Positions 43,573 to 52,832 are shown, numbered from the stretch's first letter. The stretch: DNA of 64,000 bases from Nocardia flavorosea NBRC 108225 (GCF_001613385.1 NZ_BDCG01000002.1:248001-312000), one strand, 5' to 3'. The notes: generated by a model from the sequence alone, not told the origin. Numbers and translations are program-made.

Positions 43573-44550
43573 TCATCTGGAGGCCCGGGATCCGCGGATC
43601 TGCGCGATGGTGAGATCCCGGCGGCGCCGGATCAGCGCCCGCAGTGCGCCGCCACTGAGATAGCCCACTTCGGAGGCGATCGCGTCCACCGTCTTCGTAG
43701 TGGAACGTAACAAATGCACCGCCCGTTCCAACCGGATATCGTCGGCGAAGTCCTTCGGTGACATCCCGAGGTCCGCCCGCACCACCCTTTGCAGGCTGCG
43801 TTCCGAGATGCCCAGCTCCCGGGCCGCGGTGGCGATCAGGAACTGATCGGCGATATGGGCACGCACCCACCGCTCGAACTCGGCGATCAGCGGGTTGCCG
43901 CGGGCCATGATTTCCGGGATCACATACTGCCACTGATTAGTCCGGTTCCCCATCGTCAGGAACCGGGAGGTGCGTTCGGCGAGGTCGGGACTGGCCCGGT
44001 AGACCAGCGACAACGCGAGGTCCATATGGGACAGGATCGCGCCGGCCGTGGTGACCTGGTTGCCGTGGCACATGATCCGGCTTTCGTCCAGCTGGACGTT
44101 CGGATATCGGCGGCGGAAGTCCGGGCCGAGCCACCAGCTGGTGGTGGCCGGCGAACCGTCCAGGACGCCGGCCTCCGCCAGGAAGTAGGTCGCGGTGCAC
44201 GCGGCAGCCAGATGGACCCCGTCCGCGTGGGCACCACGGAGCCGGTCGAGCACCGGTGCGTGCACGGGGCCCGACACCAGATCGACCAGGGTTTCCGCCG
44301 CCAGCACGTTGACCGCGGGCACGACCATGGTGTCGATCGGTTCGGCGGCCAGCTCGGACAACGGTGTCGTGGGAATGACATGGCCGCGCGCCGAGGTGAC
44401 GCTGTCGCCTAGTCCGGCGATGTGGATGTCCCAATCCGCGGGTGGGCGTGCTACTTCGCCACGGAGGGAGCCGGCCAGGTCGAAGGCCTCCAGTACCGCA
44501 CTCAGACCGAAATCGGCCACTCCGTCCACCACAAAAACCGCCAGTTGCAT
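43573..44550 (-). CDS. GlxA-family transcriptional regulator (DJ-1/PfpI plus AraC-type HTH)
   Basis: The 325-residue protein has a DJ-1/PfpI-like N-terminal half, with strand MQLAVFVVDGVADFGLSAV and the nucleophile-elbow-like HLAAACTATYFLAEAGVLDG, which keeps a Cys. The C-terminal ~100 residues form two helix-turn-helix motifs of the AraC class: ATAARELGISERSLQRVVR and VDAIASEVGYLSGGALRAL. Such regulators sense small metabolites and activate neighbouring genes; the target is unknown. ATG 44550 gives the family's usual length of about 325. An in-frame extension of 178 residues upstream has no homology-like content and is discarded. Confidence 0.85.
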   Translation of the reverse strand: MQLAVFVVDGVADFGLSAVLEAFDLAGSLRGEVARPPADWDIHIAGLGDSVTSARGHVIPTTPLSELAAEPIDTMVVPAVNVLAAETLVDLVSGPVHAPVLDRLRGAHADGVHLAAACTATYFLAEAGVLDGSPATTSWWLGPDFRRRYPNVQLDESRIMCHGNQVTTAGAILSHMDLALSLVYRASPDLAERTSRFLTMGNRTNQWQYVIPEIMARGNPLIAEFERWVRAHIADQFLIATAARELGISERSLQRVVRADLGMSPKDFADDIRLERAVHLLRSTTKTVDAIASEVGYLSGGALRALIRRRRDLTIAQIRGSRASR

Positions 44551-45307
44551 GCCGGGAATCGTAGGGGATCTGTCGCTTCCCGCATTGCGCAATCCGGATT
44601 CCTCTGATTCGGCCCGCACCCGCGACCACCATCCGTCCATGAACAGTCGCAGGCGCTTGTGGCCGTCATGACCTGCCCCGTTGTGCGCGTGACCGAAAAG
44701 GCACGAGAGCTGTCGCATCCGGCACTCGGCACCGACCTCGGCCGTCATTAAGCTCGGCATATCCAAGCGGCTGGACCAGCATAGACGTGCAGGTCCGGGG
44801 CCGTTACCGCACCGAGGCCCCGCACTCTGCGCCCGCCGCCGAAACGGAGGAAGACGGTCGGACGATGACCACCATACAGATAGTGGCTGCTGTGATTGTA
44901 TGTATCGATATCGGGATAGTGGCCGCGGCGTTGTGCTGGCCGGAACCACACGAGGCCGAGAACCACGAGCAGGCCGTGTCGAATCCCTCATCGAAGAGCT
45001 CGCGGCCCGGGGTGTTGCAGCGGCTCCTACCACCACAGTGCCACCCCCTGACAGCGATGTTGCCGGGCCCGGCACGCCGCACATTTCAGCCGCCCCTGCT
45101 CGGCACGGCGGGAGACCCGGCCGATCGTGCCGAATTCACCGCTTAATAATTCCCAGCAATGGCGATGTCAAAGACACGTAAATTCGCCGCCGGCCGGGTG
45201 CTGAACCGGTACGATTTTTAACCCAAACTTGAGCATGAAAACGGGCGCAATTCGTGTGCAGTTCGGTAGTTTCAAACCTCGAGCACGAAAGGTTTGGGGG
45301 TACGCGA
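44551..45307. other. Intergenic region upstream of the second ESX operon
   Basis: The 757 bases between glxA-like and the EspC-like gene hold one possible small membrane-protein gene (44865-45146) and presumably the promoter of the ESX operon. A 9-bp A/T-rich patch near 45215 is the only promoter-like feature; I cannot assign a sigma factor. Confidence 0.35.
44865..45146 (+). CDS. Possible small membrane protein
   Basis: The predicted 93-residue peptide begins MTTIQIVAAVIVCIDIGIVA, a single N-terminal hydrophobic helix, and continues with a Pro/Ser-rich soluble part. A GGAGG tract lies upstream but 14 bases from ATG 44865, further than ideal. There is no recognisable family. It may be chance; confidence is low. 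Confidence 0.3.
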   Translation: MTTIQIVAAVIVCIDIGIVAAALCWPEPHEAENHEQAVSNPSSKSSRPGVLQRLLPPQCHPLTAMLPGPARRTFQPPLLGTAGDPADRAEFTA

Positions 45308-45625
45308 ATGTACGATCTGCAGGCAGCACCCGATGCGATTCACGCCTACGGTGATTCAGAAGCGATCACGGCCGCCGAAGTCGCGACCGCCGGCGCCACG
45401 AACCAGGCGGCACTCATCGCGGCCGCGGTACCGGTATTCGGTCTGATCGGGCAGGATTTCCTGGCGGCGTTCGCGGTGGCGCAGGCCAACAATCTGCTGT
45501 CGGTGAACGAGATCGCGGCCGTCCATGCCGCCACAGCCGTCGCAGCTCATCAAAGCGCCGCAACCTACGAGGCCACCGAACAGGGCTCCGCCGCCGCGTT
45601 CAGCAAGATTCGCGAGCTCAGATGA
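45308..45625 (+). CDS. EspC-like ESX substrate
   Basis: The 105-residue protein has the EspC-family layout: LQAAPDAIHAYGDSEAITAA, then a hairpin of two helices rich in Ala. A YEATE motif matches the Y-x-x-x-[DE] C-terminal secretion signal of type VII substrates. GGGGG lies about 8 bases upstream of ATG 45308. The stop overlaps the next gene by ATGA. It is the first gene of a seven-gene ESX substrate operon. Confidence 0.75.
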   Translation: MYDLQAAPDAIHAYGDSEAITAAEVATAGATNQAALIAAAVPVFGLIGQDFLAAFAVAQANNLLSVNEIAAVHAATAVAAHQSAATYEATEQGSAAAFSKIRELR

Positions 45626-46863
45626 TGCCACCGCTCGACCCCACTATTGCCGAGGCATTGCGGTCGAGCCCCGTCGGCCCGATCATGGACAAACCCCTCG
45701 ATCAGGTGCTGCGGGATATGGGTCTGCCGCCGCTCCCGGAGCTTCCGGAATTCCCGCTGCCCACACTCGATCTCACGGCATTGACCCGGCCACTCACCGA
45801 TCTGGCGAGCAGTTTCGGCACCGGGCAGTTCCCCGCGGCGCCGGAGGTCGATCCGGTACAGGTGCTCTCTCAGGTGTCCTCGGTAGTTCAGACCGCGATC
45901 CAGGTCGGTTCGTCGGCGATGCAGATGGCGTCCGGTCTCTGGGAGGGGCAGGGCGCCCAGGCCGCGGCGGCCAAACAGAGCCAGGTGAGCGCCGACAGTG
46001 CCGCAGTCGCGGCCCAGAGCGCGCAGACTTCCGTGGGTGTGGCAGCCGCGGCGGGATCGGTGATGCGGGGCGGAATCACCATGGCGGCCATCGTCGCGAA
46101 GTACGTCACGCAGGTCACCATGGCCGTCCCGTTCCTCGGCACCGGGGCCGGGGAGGCGTTCCTGACCGCCAGCACGATCGAAACCATGATCGAGGCACTT
46201 GCCGTCGTCGCCCAGACCCGTACCGAACTCACCGCACACAGCGCCGGGATGACCGCAACCGGGGCCAAGATCCCGGTCACCGACGCGCCGAACGCCGAGG
46301 CCATGCAGATTCTGTCGCAGATCATGCAGGTCCTGCCGACCGTGCTGAACGCGGCGACCACCGGAGCCAAACCCCTTGCCGAAGCCAACGCCGCGCTACA
46401 CCCGCAGACGCTGACGGCTACCGCACAGCGCACCGCCACGAAAGGTCCACACGACGGTCCGAAGGGCGGTGGACCCGGTAGTGGAATGCCGATCCTGAGC
46501 GGCGGTGGTGGACCGGCACCCATGGCCCGGCCGCTCGCACCGTGGTCCGGGTCCCCCGCCGGCAGTACCGGATCCACCACGACACCGGCCGCGCCGTCGT
46601 CGGCCAACAGTTCATCCGCAGGTACGCCGATGCGTGGTACCCCGGGATTCCTGCCCGGCGGTGCCGCCGGTGGAATGGCGCGGGGAGCAGGAGAGTCGGT
46701 ATCCACCGGCGGCCCTCTCGGCGGACAACTCGTCACCGGCCAGCACGGCAGCGAGGTCGTCGGCGACCTCCACATCGCAACCCCGCCCGTGATCGGCGCC
46801 GCCGAGCACACCGCGGACGCGGCGCCCGAGGGCCCGCCACCGGACAAAGCACTCACTCTGTGA
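45622..46863 (+). CDS. WxG-motif ESX substrate with Gly/Pro-rich tail, 413 residues
   Basis: An N-terminal Pro/Leu-rich stretch leads into a helical region with GLWEGQGAQAAAAKQS, a W-x-G turn between helices. The middle is alanine-rich and contains a hydrophobic span (GITMAAIVAKYVTQVTMAVP). From about residue 270 the protein is Gly/Ser/Pro-rich and disordered. This resembles EspB-like or PPE-like substrates. It starts in the ATGATG overlapping the previous stop, so translation is probably coupled. A downstream PE-PPE-EspG set suggests joint secretion. Confidence 0.65.
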   Translation: MMPPLDPTIAEALRSSPVGPIMDKPLDQVLRDMGLPPLPELPEFPLPTLDLTALTRPLTDLASSFGTGQFPAAPEVDPVQVLSQVSSVVQTAIQVGSSAMQMASGLWEGQGAQAAAAKQSQVSADSAAVAAQSAQTSVGVAAAAGSVMRGGITMAAIVAKYVTQVTMAVPFLGTGAGEAFLTASTIETMIEALAVVAQTRTELTAHSAGMTATGAKIPVTDAPNAEAMQILSQIMQVLPTVLNAATTGAKPLAEANAALHPQTLTATAQRTATKGPHDGPKGGGPGSGMPILSGGGGPAPMARPLAPWSGSPAGSTGSTTTPAAPSSANSSSAGTPMRGTPGFLPGGAAGGMARGAGESVSTGGPLGGQLVTGQHGSEVVGDLHIATPPVIGAAEHTADAAPEGPPPDKALTL

Positions 46864-46879
46864 AATCGGGGACGACACC

Positions 46880-47188
46880 ATGCAATACGATCCAGAACTC
46901 GCTCATACCGCCGCCCGCGATCTCGAAGCCCTCGCCGACCGGCTCAGCACCGCGCTCCGCGAAGACGGGCCGCTGTTGCGCACCGAACCCGCGGGCGGCG
47001 ACGAGGTCTCTACGCGTGCCGCAGATACCCTGCGCCGCGTCGGCGATTCCTACAACGAGGCAAGCGACCTCGTGGTCTACGAGTTACGCAAGCTCGCCGC
47101 CGTCGTCCGCAGCCAATCCGCCGGGATCCTCGAGATGGAGCACAACAACTCCATAGCGCTCGGTGCGGCTCGCGAGGTGGCTGGATGA
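46880..47188 (+). CDS. PE-like protein
   Basis: The 102-residue protein is helical and contains GGDEVSTRAADTLRRVG, the DEVS signature of PE domains, followed by a second helix (YNEASDLVVYELRK). PE proteins pair with a PPE partner to form a heterodimer that EspG escorts to the ESX machine. Its likely partner is the next gene, which it overlaps by four bases (ATGA). There is no C-terminal extension. Confidence 0.7.
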   Translation: MQYDPELAHTAARDLEALADRLSTALREDGPLLRTEPAGGDEVSTRAADTLRRVGDSYNEASDLVVYELRKLAAVVRSQSAGILEMEHNNSIALGAAREVAG

Positions 47189-48159
47189 TCGAACCGCCAG
47201 GTTTCACAGGTGTGGTCTGGCAGGCACGGCCCGCGGAGCAGCTGGCTCACAATCTCAACGCAGGCGCCGGTACCGCACAACTGGCCGAATCGGTGGCCGC
47301 CTGGACCCGGCTGAGCGCCCAGTTCGGGACGGCCCTGCTGGACTACGACCGAATCCTCGCAACACTTCGCCAGGCCTGGCGTTCCGATAACAGCACCGCC
47401 TTCCTCGAACAGATCACCACGCTGCGCACCGCATTGGAGAAAGCGGCCGCGGCCGCCGCGACCAATGCCACTCGCACCGCCGACCACATCGTGGACTACG
47501 AGGTGGCCCGAGCCGCTATGCCGCATCCCGTGGAGCTCTCCGCCCTGGCCGACGCTCAGCGGCTGCTCGCGCAGGTGAGCGCGACACTGGGTGCGCCGCT
47601 GCTGGCCACGGGCGATGAGACCGACACCCAGCAGGATGTCGCGAAAACTCACGCCGCACGAGTAATGCGAACCTACGAAACATCGAGCGAGCCGTTGGCA
47701 ATGCCATGGCAGCACGAACCTCCCCAGGTGGTCGCCCCGGACACCGCACTGCGTGCGGAACAGGCGGCAGCCCGTACGCCGACACCCCCGCCACCGCCAC
47801 CGGTTTCTCGTGCCGTTGCCGCGTTCCCCCGCATGCCTACGGTATCGATACCTCGGGAACTCACGGCCTACCGGAGCACCCCGACAGCGCAGTCATCTCC
47901 TTCGACGCAATACTCTCCCGCTGCCTCGACGGCTCAACCGGAGGCGGGCAATGGACGCATGATGCCCGGCGCCATGGCCCAGGCGACCGGTACCGGCGAC
48001 AACGAACGCAACAGCCGGGGATCCGAATCGCCCTACCGATCGGACCCCGACGATGTCGCCGGCCACCTGCAGGCCGCACCCGCCGTGCTGGGTGTCGCCG
48101 ATGCTCCCACGAGCGGTTCCGACCGCACCGACGGTACCTCGGCGGAGGCGGCGCGATGA
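47185..48159 (+). CDS. PPE-like protein
   Basis: The 324-residue protein begins FTGVVWQARPAEQLAHNLNA, close to the PPE N-terminal pattern with an altered R-P-A-E in place of P-P-E, and then GTAQLAESVAAWTRLSAQ as the usual second helix. The C-terminal half is Pro/Ser-rich (TPPPPPPVSRAV). It overlaps the PE-like gene upstream and the EspG gene downstream (ATGA both), consistent with a PE-PPE-EspG cassette. Export is inferred. Confidence 0.7.
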   Translation: MIEPPGFTGVVWQARPAEQLAHNLNAGAGTAQLAESVAAWTRLSAQFGTALLDYDRILATLRQAWRSDNSTAFLEQITTLRTALEKAAAAAATNATRTADHIVDYEVARAAMPHPVELSALADAQRLLAQVSATLGAPLLATGDETDTQQDVAKTHAARVMRTYETSSEPLAMPWQHEPPQVVAPDTALRAEQAAARTPTPPPPPPVSRAVAAFPRMPTVSIPRELTAYRSTPTAQSSPSTQYSPAASTAQPEAGNGRMMPGAMAQATGTGDNERNSRGSESPYRSDPDDVAGHLQAAPAVLGVADAPTSGSDRTDGTSAEAAR

Positions 48160-48959
48160 GAACCCTCGGCAACGATGCGCTGCTCGTACTCGCGGAGCAA
48201 CTCGACATTCAAACGCTGCCGAATGTGCTCGGGGCAGGGCCACAACAGGATTCGTACGACGACTGGCACACGGCGCGCGATTCTGCCGTTGCCGACCTGC
48301 GAGCCGGGGGCATCATCGACCCGTACGGTGATGTCGAGTCCGATCTCGCCCAGGCTCTGTACATCCTGGCCAAACCGGAACGCGAACTGCTCGCCAGAAG
48401 TTACGGCGGGCAGCCGGGCACTCGGGTCTGTGTAGCGCTCCGTGCCGGTCGCTGCGCGCTGGCCGTCCGCGCCGGGGCGGACTTCGAGATCGGAACGCTG
48501 TGGAGCGATGGAACGGCCGACAGCCTCACCACACCGATACTCTCCGCTCTCCCGGCCTGCGCCCCTGCCGACGTAGCAGCATTCAGCGCGCCCACATCCG
48601 AGCTCGCGAACGGCCTCGACAATGCGGAAGACACCGGTGGATTCGCCGATGCGTTCTATGCCCTGGGCGCCGCCGAACGAGAGGCCACGATCCTCGGGGC
48701 GGCTTTCGGATCCTGTTTCGCCGTCACCGAGATCGTGGCGCGCGCATCCGCCGACGGGATCATCACGCGGGCGCGCGGGTCGGTGGTTGTCTACGACACC
48801 GATCGCGGACGGGTTGTTGCTGCGCCCATGGTCACCCCGGACCAGCAAGTCTGGACCACCGTGACGAGCGGAACCGGCCACCGGGTAACACAGGCCGTTG
48901 CCACGTTGCTCGAAGGCCTTCCCGGGGGGAGGTGGCTTACCCCGTCGCACAGCGATTGA
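48156..48959 (+). CDS. EspG-family ESX chaperone
   Basis: The 267-residue protein starts MRTLGNDALLVLAEQLDIQT, with the helix and Leu-rich pattern of EspG, followed by alternating strands (VCVALRAGRCALAV, RGSVVVYDTDRGRV) that form the chaperone fold. EspG proteins recognise the tip of PPE proteins. The start at ATG 48156 overlaps the PPE-like stop. It is distinct in sequence from the EspG at 36339, consistent with dedicated chaperones for each module. Confidence 0.75.
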   Translation: MRTLGNDALLVLAEQLDIQTLPNVLGAGPQQDSYDDWHTARDSAVADLRAGGIIDPYGDVESDLAQALYILAKPERELLARSYGGQPGTRVCVALRAGRCALAVRAGADFEIGTLWSDGTADSLTTPILSALPACAPADVAAFSAPTSELANGLDNAEDTGGFADAFYALGAAEREATILGAAFGSCFAVTEIVARASADGIITRARGSVVVYDTDRGRVVAAPMVTPDQQVWTTVTSGTGHRVTQAVATLLEGLPGGRWLTPSHSD

Positions 48960-49022
48960 TTCCACCATGTATCGACCGGGTCGCCGGATCGGGCGTCCCG
49001 ATACCTATGAAAGGTCAACACC

Positions 49023-49325
49023 ATGACTGGCAGTTTCACCAATCTCGACACCGACTCGATCGGAGCGGACCAGGCCGCGGTCGCCAACGTCGCAACCCGT
49101 ATGAACGACGCGATCGAAAACCTTCGCACGACGTTCAATCTCATCAATCAGGAAGTCCAGGACGTCAAGCGTGGCTGGAAAGGCATGGCGAACACGTCAT
49201 TCGAGAACAAGCTGGTTGAATGGGACGGAGAAGCAAAAAGGCTGAACGACAAGCTCCAACTGCTTCAGGAAGCCGTCAACAACAGTGGCAAGAAGATCGG
49301 CGAAGGGGATGAAGCGAACGTCTGA
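49023..49325 (+). CDS. WXG100-family Esx protein
   Basis: The 100-residue helical hairpin has the W-x-G turn at residues 52-54 (RGWKGMA), the hallmark of WXG100 (EsxB/CFP-10-like) proteins. Length is canonical. AAAGG lies eight bases upstream of ATG. It is followed 61 bases later by a second Esx-like gene, the typical dimer-pair arrangement. A C-terminal Y-x-x-x-D/E signal was not seen. Confidence 0.85.
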   Translation: MTGSFTNLDTDSIGADQAAVANVATRMNDAIENLRTTFNLINQEVQDVKRGWKGMANTSFENKLVEWDGEAKRLNDKLQLLQEAVNNSGKKIGEGDEANV

Positions 49326-49386
49326 TCAGGCGCCATCACCCATTCACCACGATCACCCGAAACTCTCGAGAGAAAGAACATAAGTT

Positions 49387-49686
49387 ATGACCGATTTCAT
49401 CCAGTACAGCAAGGGCCAGATCATCGAAATGGTCAATGCGATAAATACACATGCCGGGACAATGGACACCCAGATCGAGGAACTGGGCCTCGCCGGCCCA
49501 GCCTTCCGCGACAGCCTCGCGGGCGCCGAGGCGCAGGCCGGATTCGACGCGACGCATTCGTTGCTGATGCAAGAGCTCGCAGACACCACCCAGATTCTGC
49601 GCGACCTCAACGCAAGCGCCGGTTATGCACTGGACAACATGATCGCTGTCGACAGGGGCATCGGCCAGGGATTCGATATCGTGTGA
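49387..49686 (+). CDS. WXG100-like Esx partner without W-x-G
   Basis: The 99-residue helical protein begins MTDFIQYSKGQIIEMVNAIN and has LGLAGPAF at the hairpin turn where W-x-G is normally found. Size, location after a WXG100 gene and helical pattern identify it as the EsxA/ESAT-6-like partner. GAGAAAGA lies upstream. It ends the ESX operon. Confidence 0.75.
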   Translation: MTDFIQYSKGQIIEMVNAINTHAGTMDTQIEELGLAGPAFRDSLAGAEAQAGFDATHSLLMQELADTTQILRDLNASAGYALDNMIAVDRGIGQGFDIV

Positions 49687-49869
49687 CTTTCGCGTTCCGC
49701 ATTCCTCGACGCCGGCTGGGCCGAGTTCAGCTGGCGTCGAGAACATTCGGAACTCTACCGGACGTGCTGGGGGACGTGCTTGTCGACCACCCCGCACTCC
49801 CGGCCACTTCGAACCTACAACCATCGCGACGCGACGACACTGCAAGTGGTCACGAACCGGCCGAATTAC

Positions 49870-50196
49870 TTACCTCGGTTGCGCGGCGTGTGATTGCACC
49901 GCAATCCGGCCCCGGTCCTGCGCTGCCTGGATCACGACCACCGTCACCTCTGTCACCGACCCGTCGCCGCGCCGGACCTCGCATCGAGTTTCGGCGCCCA
50001 CCCGGATCTGCAGAACGCCCGGGCATTGGGCCAGGAAGAATCCCCAACCTTCCTGTTCCGCCAGAATATGTTCGACTGCGCGCTCGAGATCGAACCGCCC
50101 GAAGCATTCCGCCGTACCCATCATCGAGAGTGTGCAGGCGCTGAGAAGCAGAACTGCACTGAGTGCCATCGATACCGGAAGTGGGGCGATTCGCAC
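49870..50196 (-). CDS. DUF4333-domain lipoprotein
   Basis: The 108-residue product starts with an N-terminal signal and lipobox LLLSAC (MRIAPLPVSMALSAVLLLSA), giving a predicted exported lipoprotein. The body has a second Cys in QCPGVLQIRVGAETRCEV and a VTEVTVVVIQ strand, matching DUF4333, small cell-envelope domains of actinobacteria with unknown function. GTG 50196 follows AAAGGAG with a six-base gap. Confidence 0.8.
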   Translation of the reverse strand: MRIAPLPVSMALSAVLLLSACTLSMMGTAECFGRFDLERAVEHILAEQEGWGFFLAQCPGVLQIRVGAETRCEVRRGDGSVTEVTVVVIQAAQDRGRIAVQSHAAQPR

Positions 50197-50374
50197 GAAA
50201 GGCTCCTTTGTCGGAATCCGGCCCGCTTATCGATCATCCGGGCCCCTCCCGGACCTAGCGAGCGTCTCACTCCGACAATGGCCGTCTATGCTTTCCACAA
50301 ACTTATCGAATTCTTTTGTTCTGCACGGTTTTTACCCTACCAAGGGGCAGTTCTTGCACCGAAGGTGAGCAAGT

Positions 50375-50392
50375 ACCACCCCCAAGGGTGGT
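50375..50392. terminator. Hairpin downstream of the recombinase-like gene
   Basis: A perfect 7-bp stem (ACCACCC / GGGTGGT) with loop CCAA sits just after the stop of the minus-strand gene at 50410. There is no U tract, as is common for actinobacterial terminators. Confidence 0.4.
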
Positions 50393-50409
50393 TGCGTGTG
50401 CTCGCCGAT

Positions 50410-51654
50410 TCAACCCTCGCGGACCGGCCCGGGTGACGGGATGAGCCGGAGCCCGAACAGGAGATCGGAATTGCGCACATACTCCGGTGATTCGATCCCG
50501 CGGAGCAGGCCGGCCCGGCGAATCCAGCTGTGGTTCCAGTGATGGAGCTGCGGGATGGCCACCCCGCAACGATTCGCGGTGCCGCGGAGCCGGCGGCCGC
50601 CACTACCTATGGCGCCGGTGAACAGTTTCGAACCGCTGTCCGCGCGGCTGTCGTAATAGATCTGGAGATCGTGTAACAGGTCCTGGGCTGCAGGCGGGAT
50701 CACCCACACATACACATCGGCGGCCCGGCTGTAGCCGATCGGCCCGGTGAAGATGAGTGAGTCGTGGTTCAGCGCCAGCTGTGGCACTGCAGCGAGCTCG
50801 ACCATCGTGGCGCCGGTGAAGAGCACCGTAGCGAGGGCCGCGGCGTCGACCGGGTTGCCGGCCCGGGCCCGGATCTGCTCCGCTGTCCCGCGATCGAATC
50901 GCACGGTGGTCAGCCCGGAACCCACCGAATAATTGAGGTCCGGAGGTAGATCCAGGCGCATGCCGTGGAGCAGAAAGGCGGCTTGGGCACCGCGTAACCG
51001 CACGATCGTATGCCCGCGGCCGGGACTGCCCGCGACGAACCCGCCGAGGAAACGATAGAGGCCCAGAATATCCAGCCACTCGTCGTTGCGGCCCACGCTC
51101 GGACCGCCCGGGAGGAAATGCCGTGGCGCGGGCCGGGGACGCAGTATCGTCCGCATGTATTCGGCCCGGGCCACTTCGTCACGTCCGAACCAGACCGGCC
51201 TGCTCCGGCGATCCAGGTCGTGGTGGCAGGGCAGTCCGGTGCGCGCGGCGATCCACCGGCAGGTCGCTCCGAGACCGGCCGTGTAGACGGCGTCCACCCG
51301 TGCAAATTCCGATGGTGCGAGTCGCCGGTAGGCGTCCGCGCGGAAGGTGGCGACATCGCTGTCGGGGATGCGGGACAGGAGATGGTCACCGGCCGTCACG
51401 GACACCGTGGCCCGAACCCGGCGGCCGGCATCGCGATATCCCATCTGCCGGGTTCCCGGTTCCGGCGGCTTCGACGCAACCGGCGCGCTCGGCGACCGGC
51501 GCGCATCCAGCCACTGCCGTAGCGTCTCCTCGGTTATCCCCAGCTGTTGCGCGGCGGACCGCACGGTGTCGAGGGGCAGCTCACTGTTCGGATCGAGGCG
51601 TAGCAGCCGGTCCAATGGGGAAGGACGTAACGTTGGACCGCTGGTCTCGGTCAC
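50410..51654 (-). CDS. Tyrosine-recombinase-like protein with altered catalytic residues
   Basis: The 414-residue protein has an N-terminal HTH-like segment (DTVRSAAQQLGITEETLRQWLD) and a C-terminal part whose order resembles the tyrosine recombinase core. ALATVLFTGATMVELAAVP corresponds to the TG-x-R-xx-E-L box, with Thr or Met where Arg is expected. LHHWNHSWIRRAGL corresponds to the H-x-x-R box. No clear C-terminal Tyr in context was identified. GTG 51654 is chosen over a longer GTG because AGGAGG lies eight bases upstream. It is probably a degenerate or repurposed recombinase. The overall family is uncertain. Confidence 0.45.
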   Translation of the reverse strand: MTETSGPTLRPSPLDRLLRLDPNSELPLDTVRSAAQQLGITEETLRQWLDARRSPSAPVASKPPEPGTRQMGYRDAGRRVRATVSVTAGDHLLSRIPDSDVATFRADAYRRLAPSEFARVDAVYTAGLGATCRWIAARTGLPCHHDLDRRSRPVWFGRDEVARAEYMRTILRPRPAPRHFLPGGPSVGRNDEWLDILGLYRFLGGFVAGSPGRGHTIVRLRGAQAAFLLHGMRLDLPPDLNYSVGSGLTTVRFDRGTAEQIRARAGNPVDAAALATVLFTGATMVELAAVPQLALNHDSLIFTGPIGYSRAADVYVWVIPPAAQDLLHDLQIYYDSRADSGSKLFTGAIGSGGRRLRGTANRCGVAIPQLHHWNHSWIRRAGLLRGIESPEYVRNSDLLFGLRLIPSPGPVREG

Positions 51655-52151
51655 GGCAACAACCTCCTGGGCGGCGGGCCCGAAATAGCGCACTATCGGT
51701 GCGATATATACATTCGATCACCAATTCCGGTGTTGAGACAGCAAATCAACCAGAATTCAACCGCAATGACAATTCGACAGCGCGCTCGCGTGGTTGCGCA
51801 AAGTTGGCAGATCCTTGGAACAGGATACTGAAACGAACGGGAGTCACATTATTTACACTGGAAGCGCCCTCCGTCGTGCCAGCTATCGGGCGGCCCGGAC
51901 AGTGGCCGGGTGATTGCCAAGAATTCTGAAAATCCTAGAGTCAGAACGGCCACAAAGGTCCTGTGGTCCGTCACTGCCTCACCGGGATGTCACGCCGGAT
52001 CTGGCAGGCTGCGGCGGGCCGGCAACCGATCGACCGGATCCGGAACGTCGGGAGAGCCTTTGAACGAGACAAGGCCCCGGCGACGGAATCATCCGAGTCG
52101 CCGAGGTCTTGTAAATTCATGAGCCGTACTCACGGCTCATCGGTTGTCGCG
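51655..52151. other. Intergenic region between recombinase-like and proline-rich genes
   Basis: About 500 bases with no gene. An A/T-rich stretch at 51695-51712 (TATATAC on the plus strand) could be the -10 region for the recombinase-like gene. A hairpin at 52119-52140 terminates the upstream minus-strand gene. Confidence 0.35.
52119..52140. terminator. Hairpin after the proline-rich membrane protein
   Basis: A perfect 9-bp stem ATGAGCCGT / ACGGCTCAT with a four-base loop lies 12 bases after the minus-strand stop at 52152, followed on that strand by GAATTTAC. Confidence 0.55.
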
Positions 52152-52832
52152 TCAGAAACCAGGAAAACCAGGTGTCTCTACGTCGACCTCCGGGTTGAGA
52201 ATTCCGCACACCTTCCAGCCGCCGTCCTCTTTGACAAGGTCATAGGTCGTGGTCGACGTGGTCTCGTCGCCGAGCAGTTCCATGGTCATCTCAATGGTGA
52301 ACGTCCCGGAATCGCTCCCTGAGGACACGTCCACACTCTTCAAACTCATCTCCGGTTCCGGCATGCTCGACGGAACACCGGTGGGTTTCACCGGATTCTG
52401 GTTCTCGAACTGTTCGATTTCGTCGAGATCTGCCGCGCATACCAGATCCTTGGGATCGCCCTCCTGATCCACCCAGGCCTGGGCTACATCGCGGGGGTCG
52501 TCGTATCCGCCGCCGATGGCGCCACCACCACCGCTGAAGAGGAAGAACGCCCCCACACCGACGGCAATCAACACCACGGCCACACCACCGATGATCAGCG
52601 CGATCTTACCTCCACCACCACCCGACGGACGGGGCGGCTGACCGTACCCCCCCGGCCCACCGTACGGCGGCTGACCCGGCGGCGGATACTGCTGACCGTA
52701 CTGCGGTTGACCCGGATAGGGCTGGCCCGGCATCGGCTGGCCCGGCATCGGCTGCCCTGAGTACGGCTGGCCGGGGGGCATGGGCTGACCCGGCTGCTGA
52801 TGGTACGGATTGGGGGGTTGCGGGTGACCCAT
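52152..52832 (-). CDS. Proline-rich membrane-anchored protein with extracellular domain
   Basis: The 226-residue protein begins with a repetitive Pro/Gln/Gly region (GQPMPGQPYPGQ repeats, residues about 10-70). One transmembrane helix follows at about residues 77-100 (IALIIGGVAVVLIAVGVGAF). The outside C-terminal domain of ~120 residues (VAQAWVDQEGDPKDLVCAAD to GGWKVCGIL) is like the NTF2-like or DUF4878 domains of envelope proteins, with two Cys that may pair. AGGA lies about 10 bases upstream of ATG 52832. Function unknown. Confidence 0.75.
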   Translation of the reverse strand: MGHPQPPNPYHQQPGQPMPPGQPYSGQPMPGQPMPGQPYPGQPQYGQQYPPPGQPPYGGPGGYGQPPRPSGGGGGKIALIIGGVAVVLIAVGVGAFFLFSGGGGAIGGGYDDPRDVAQAWVDQEGDPKDLVCAADLDEIEQFENQNPVKPTGVPSSMPEPEMSLKSVDVSSGSDSGTFTIEMTMELLGDETTSTTTYDLVKEDGGWKVCGILNPEVDVETPGFPGF

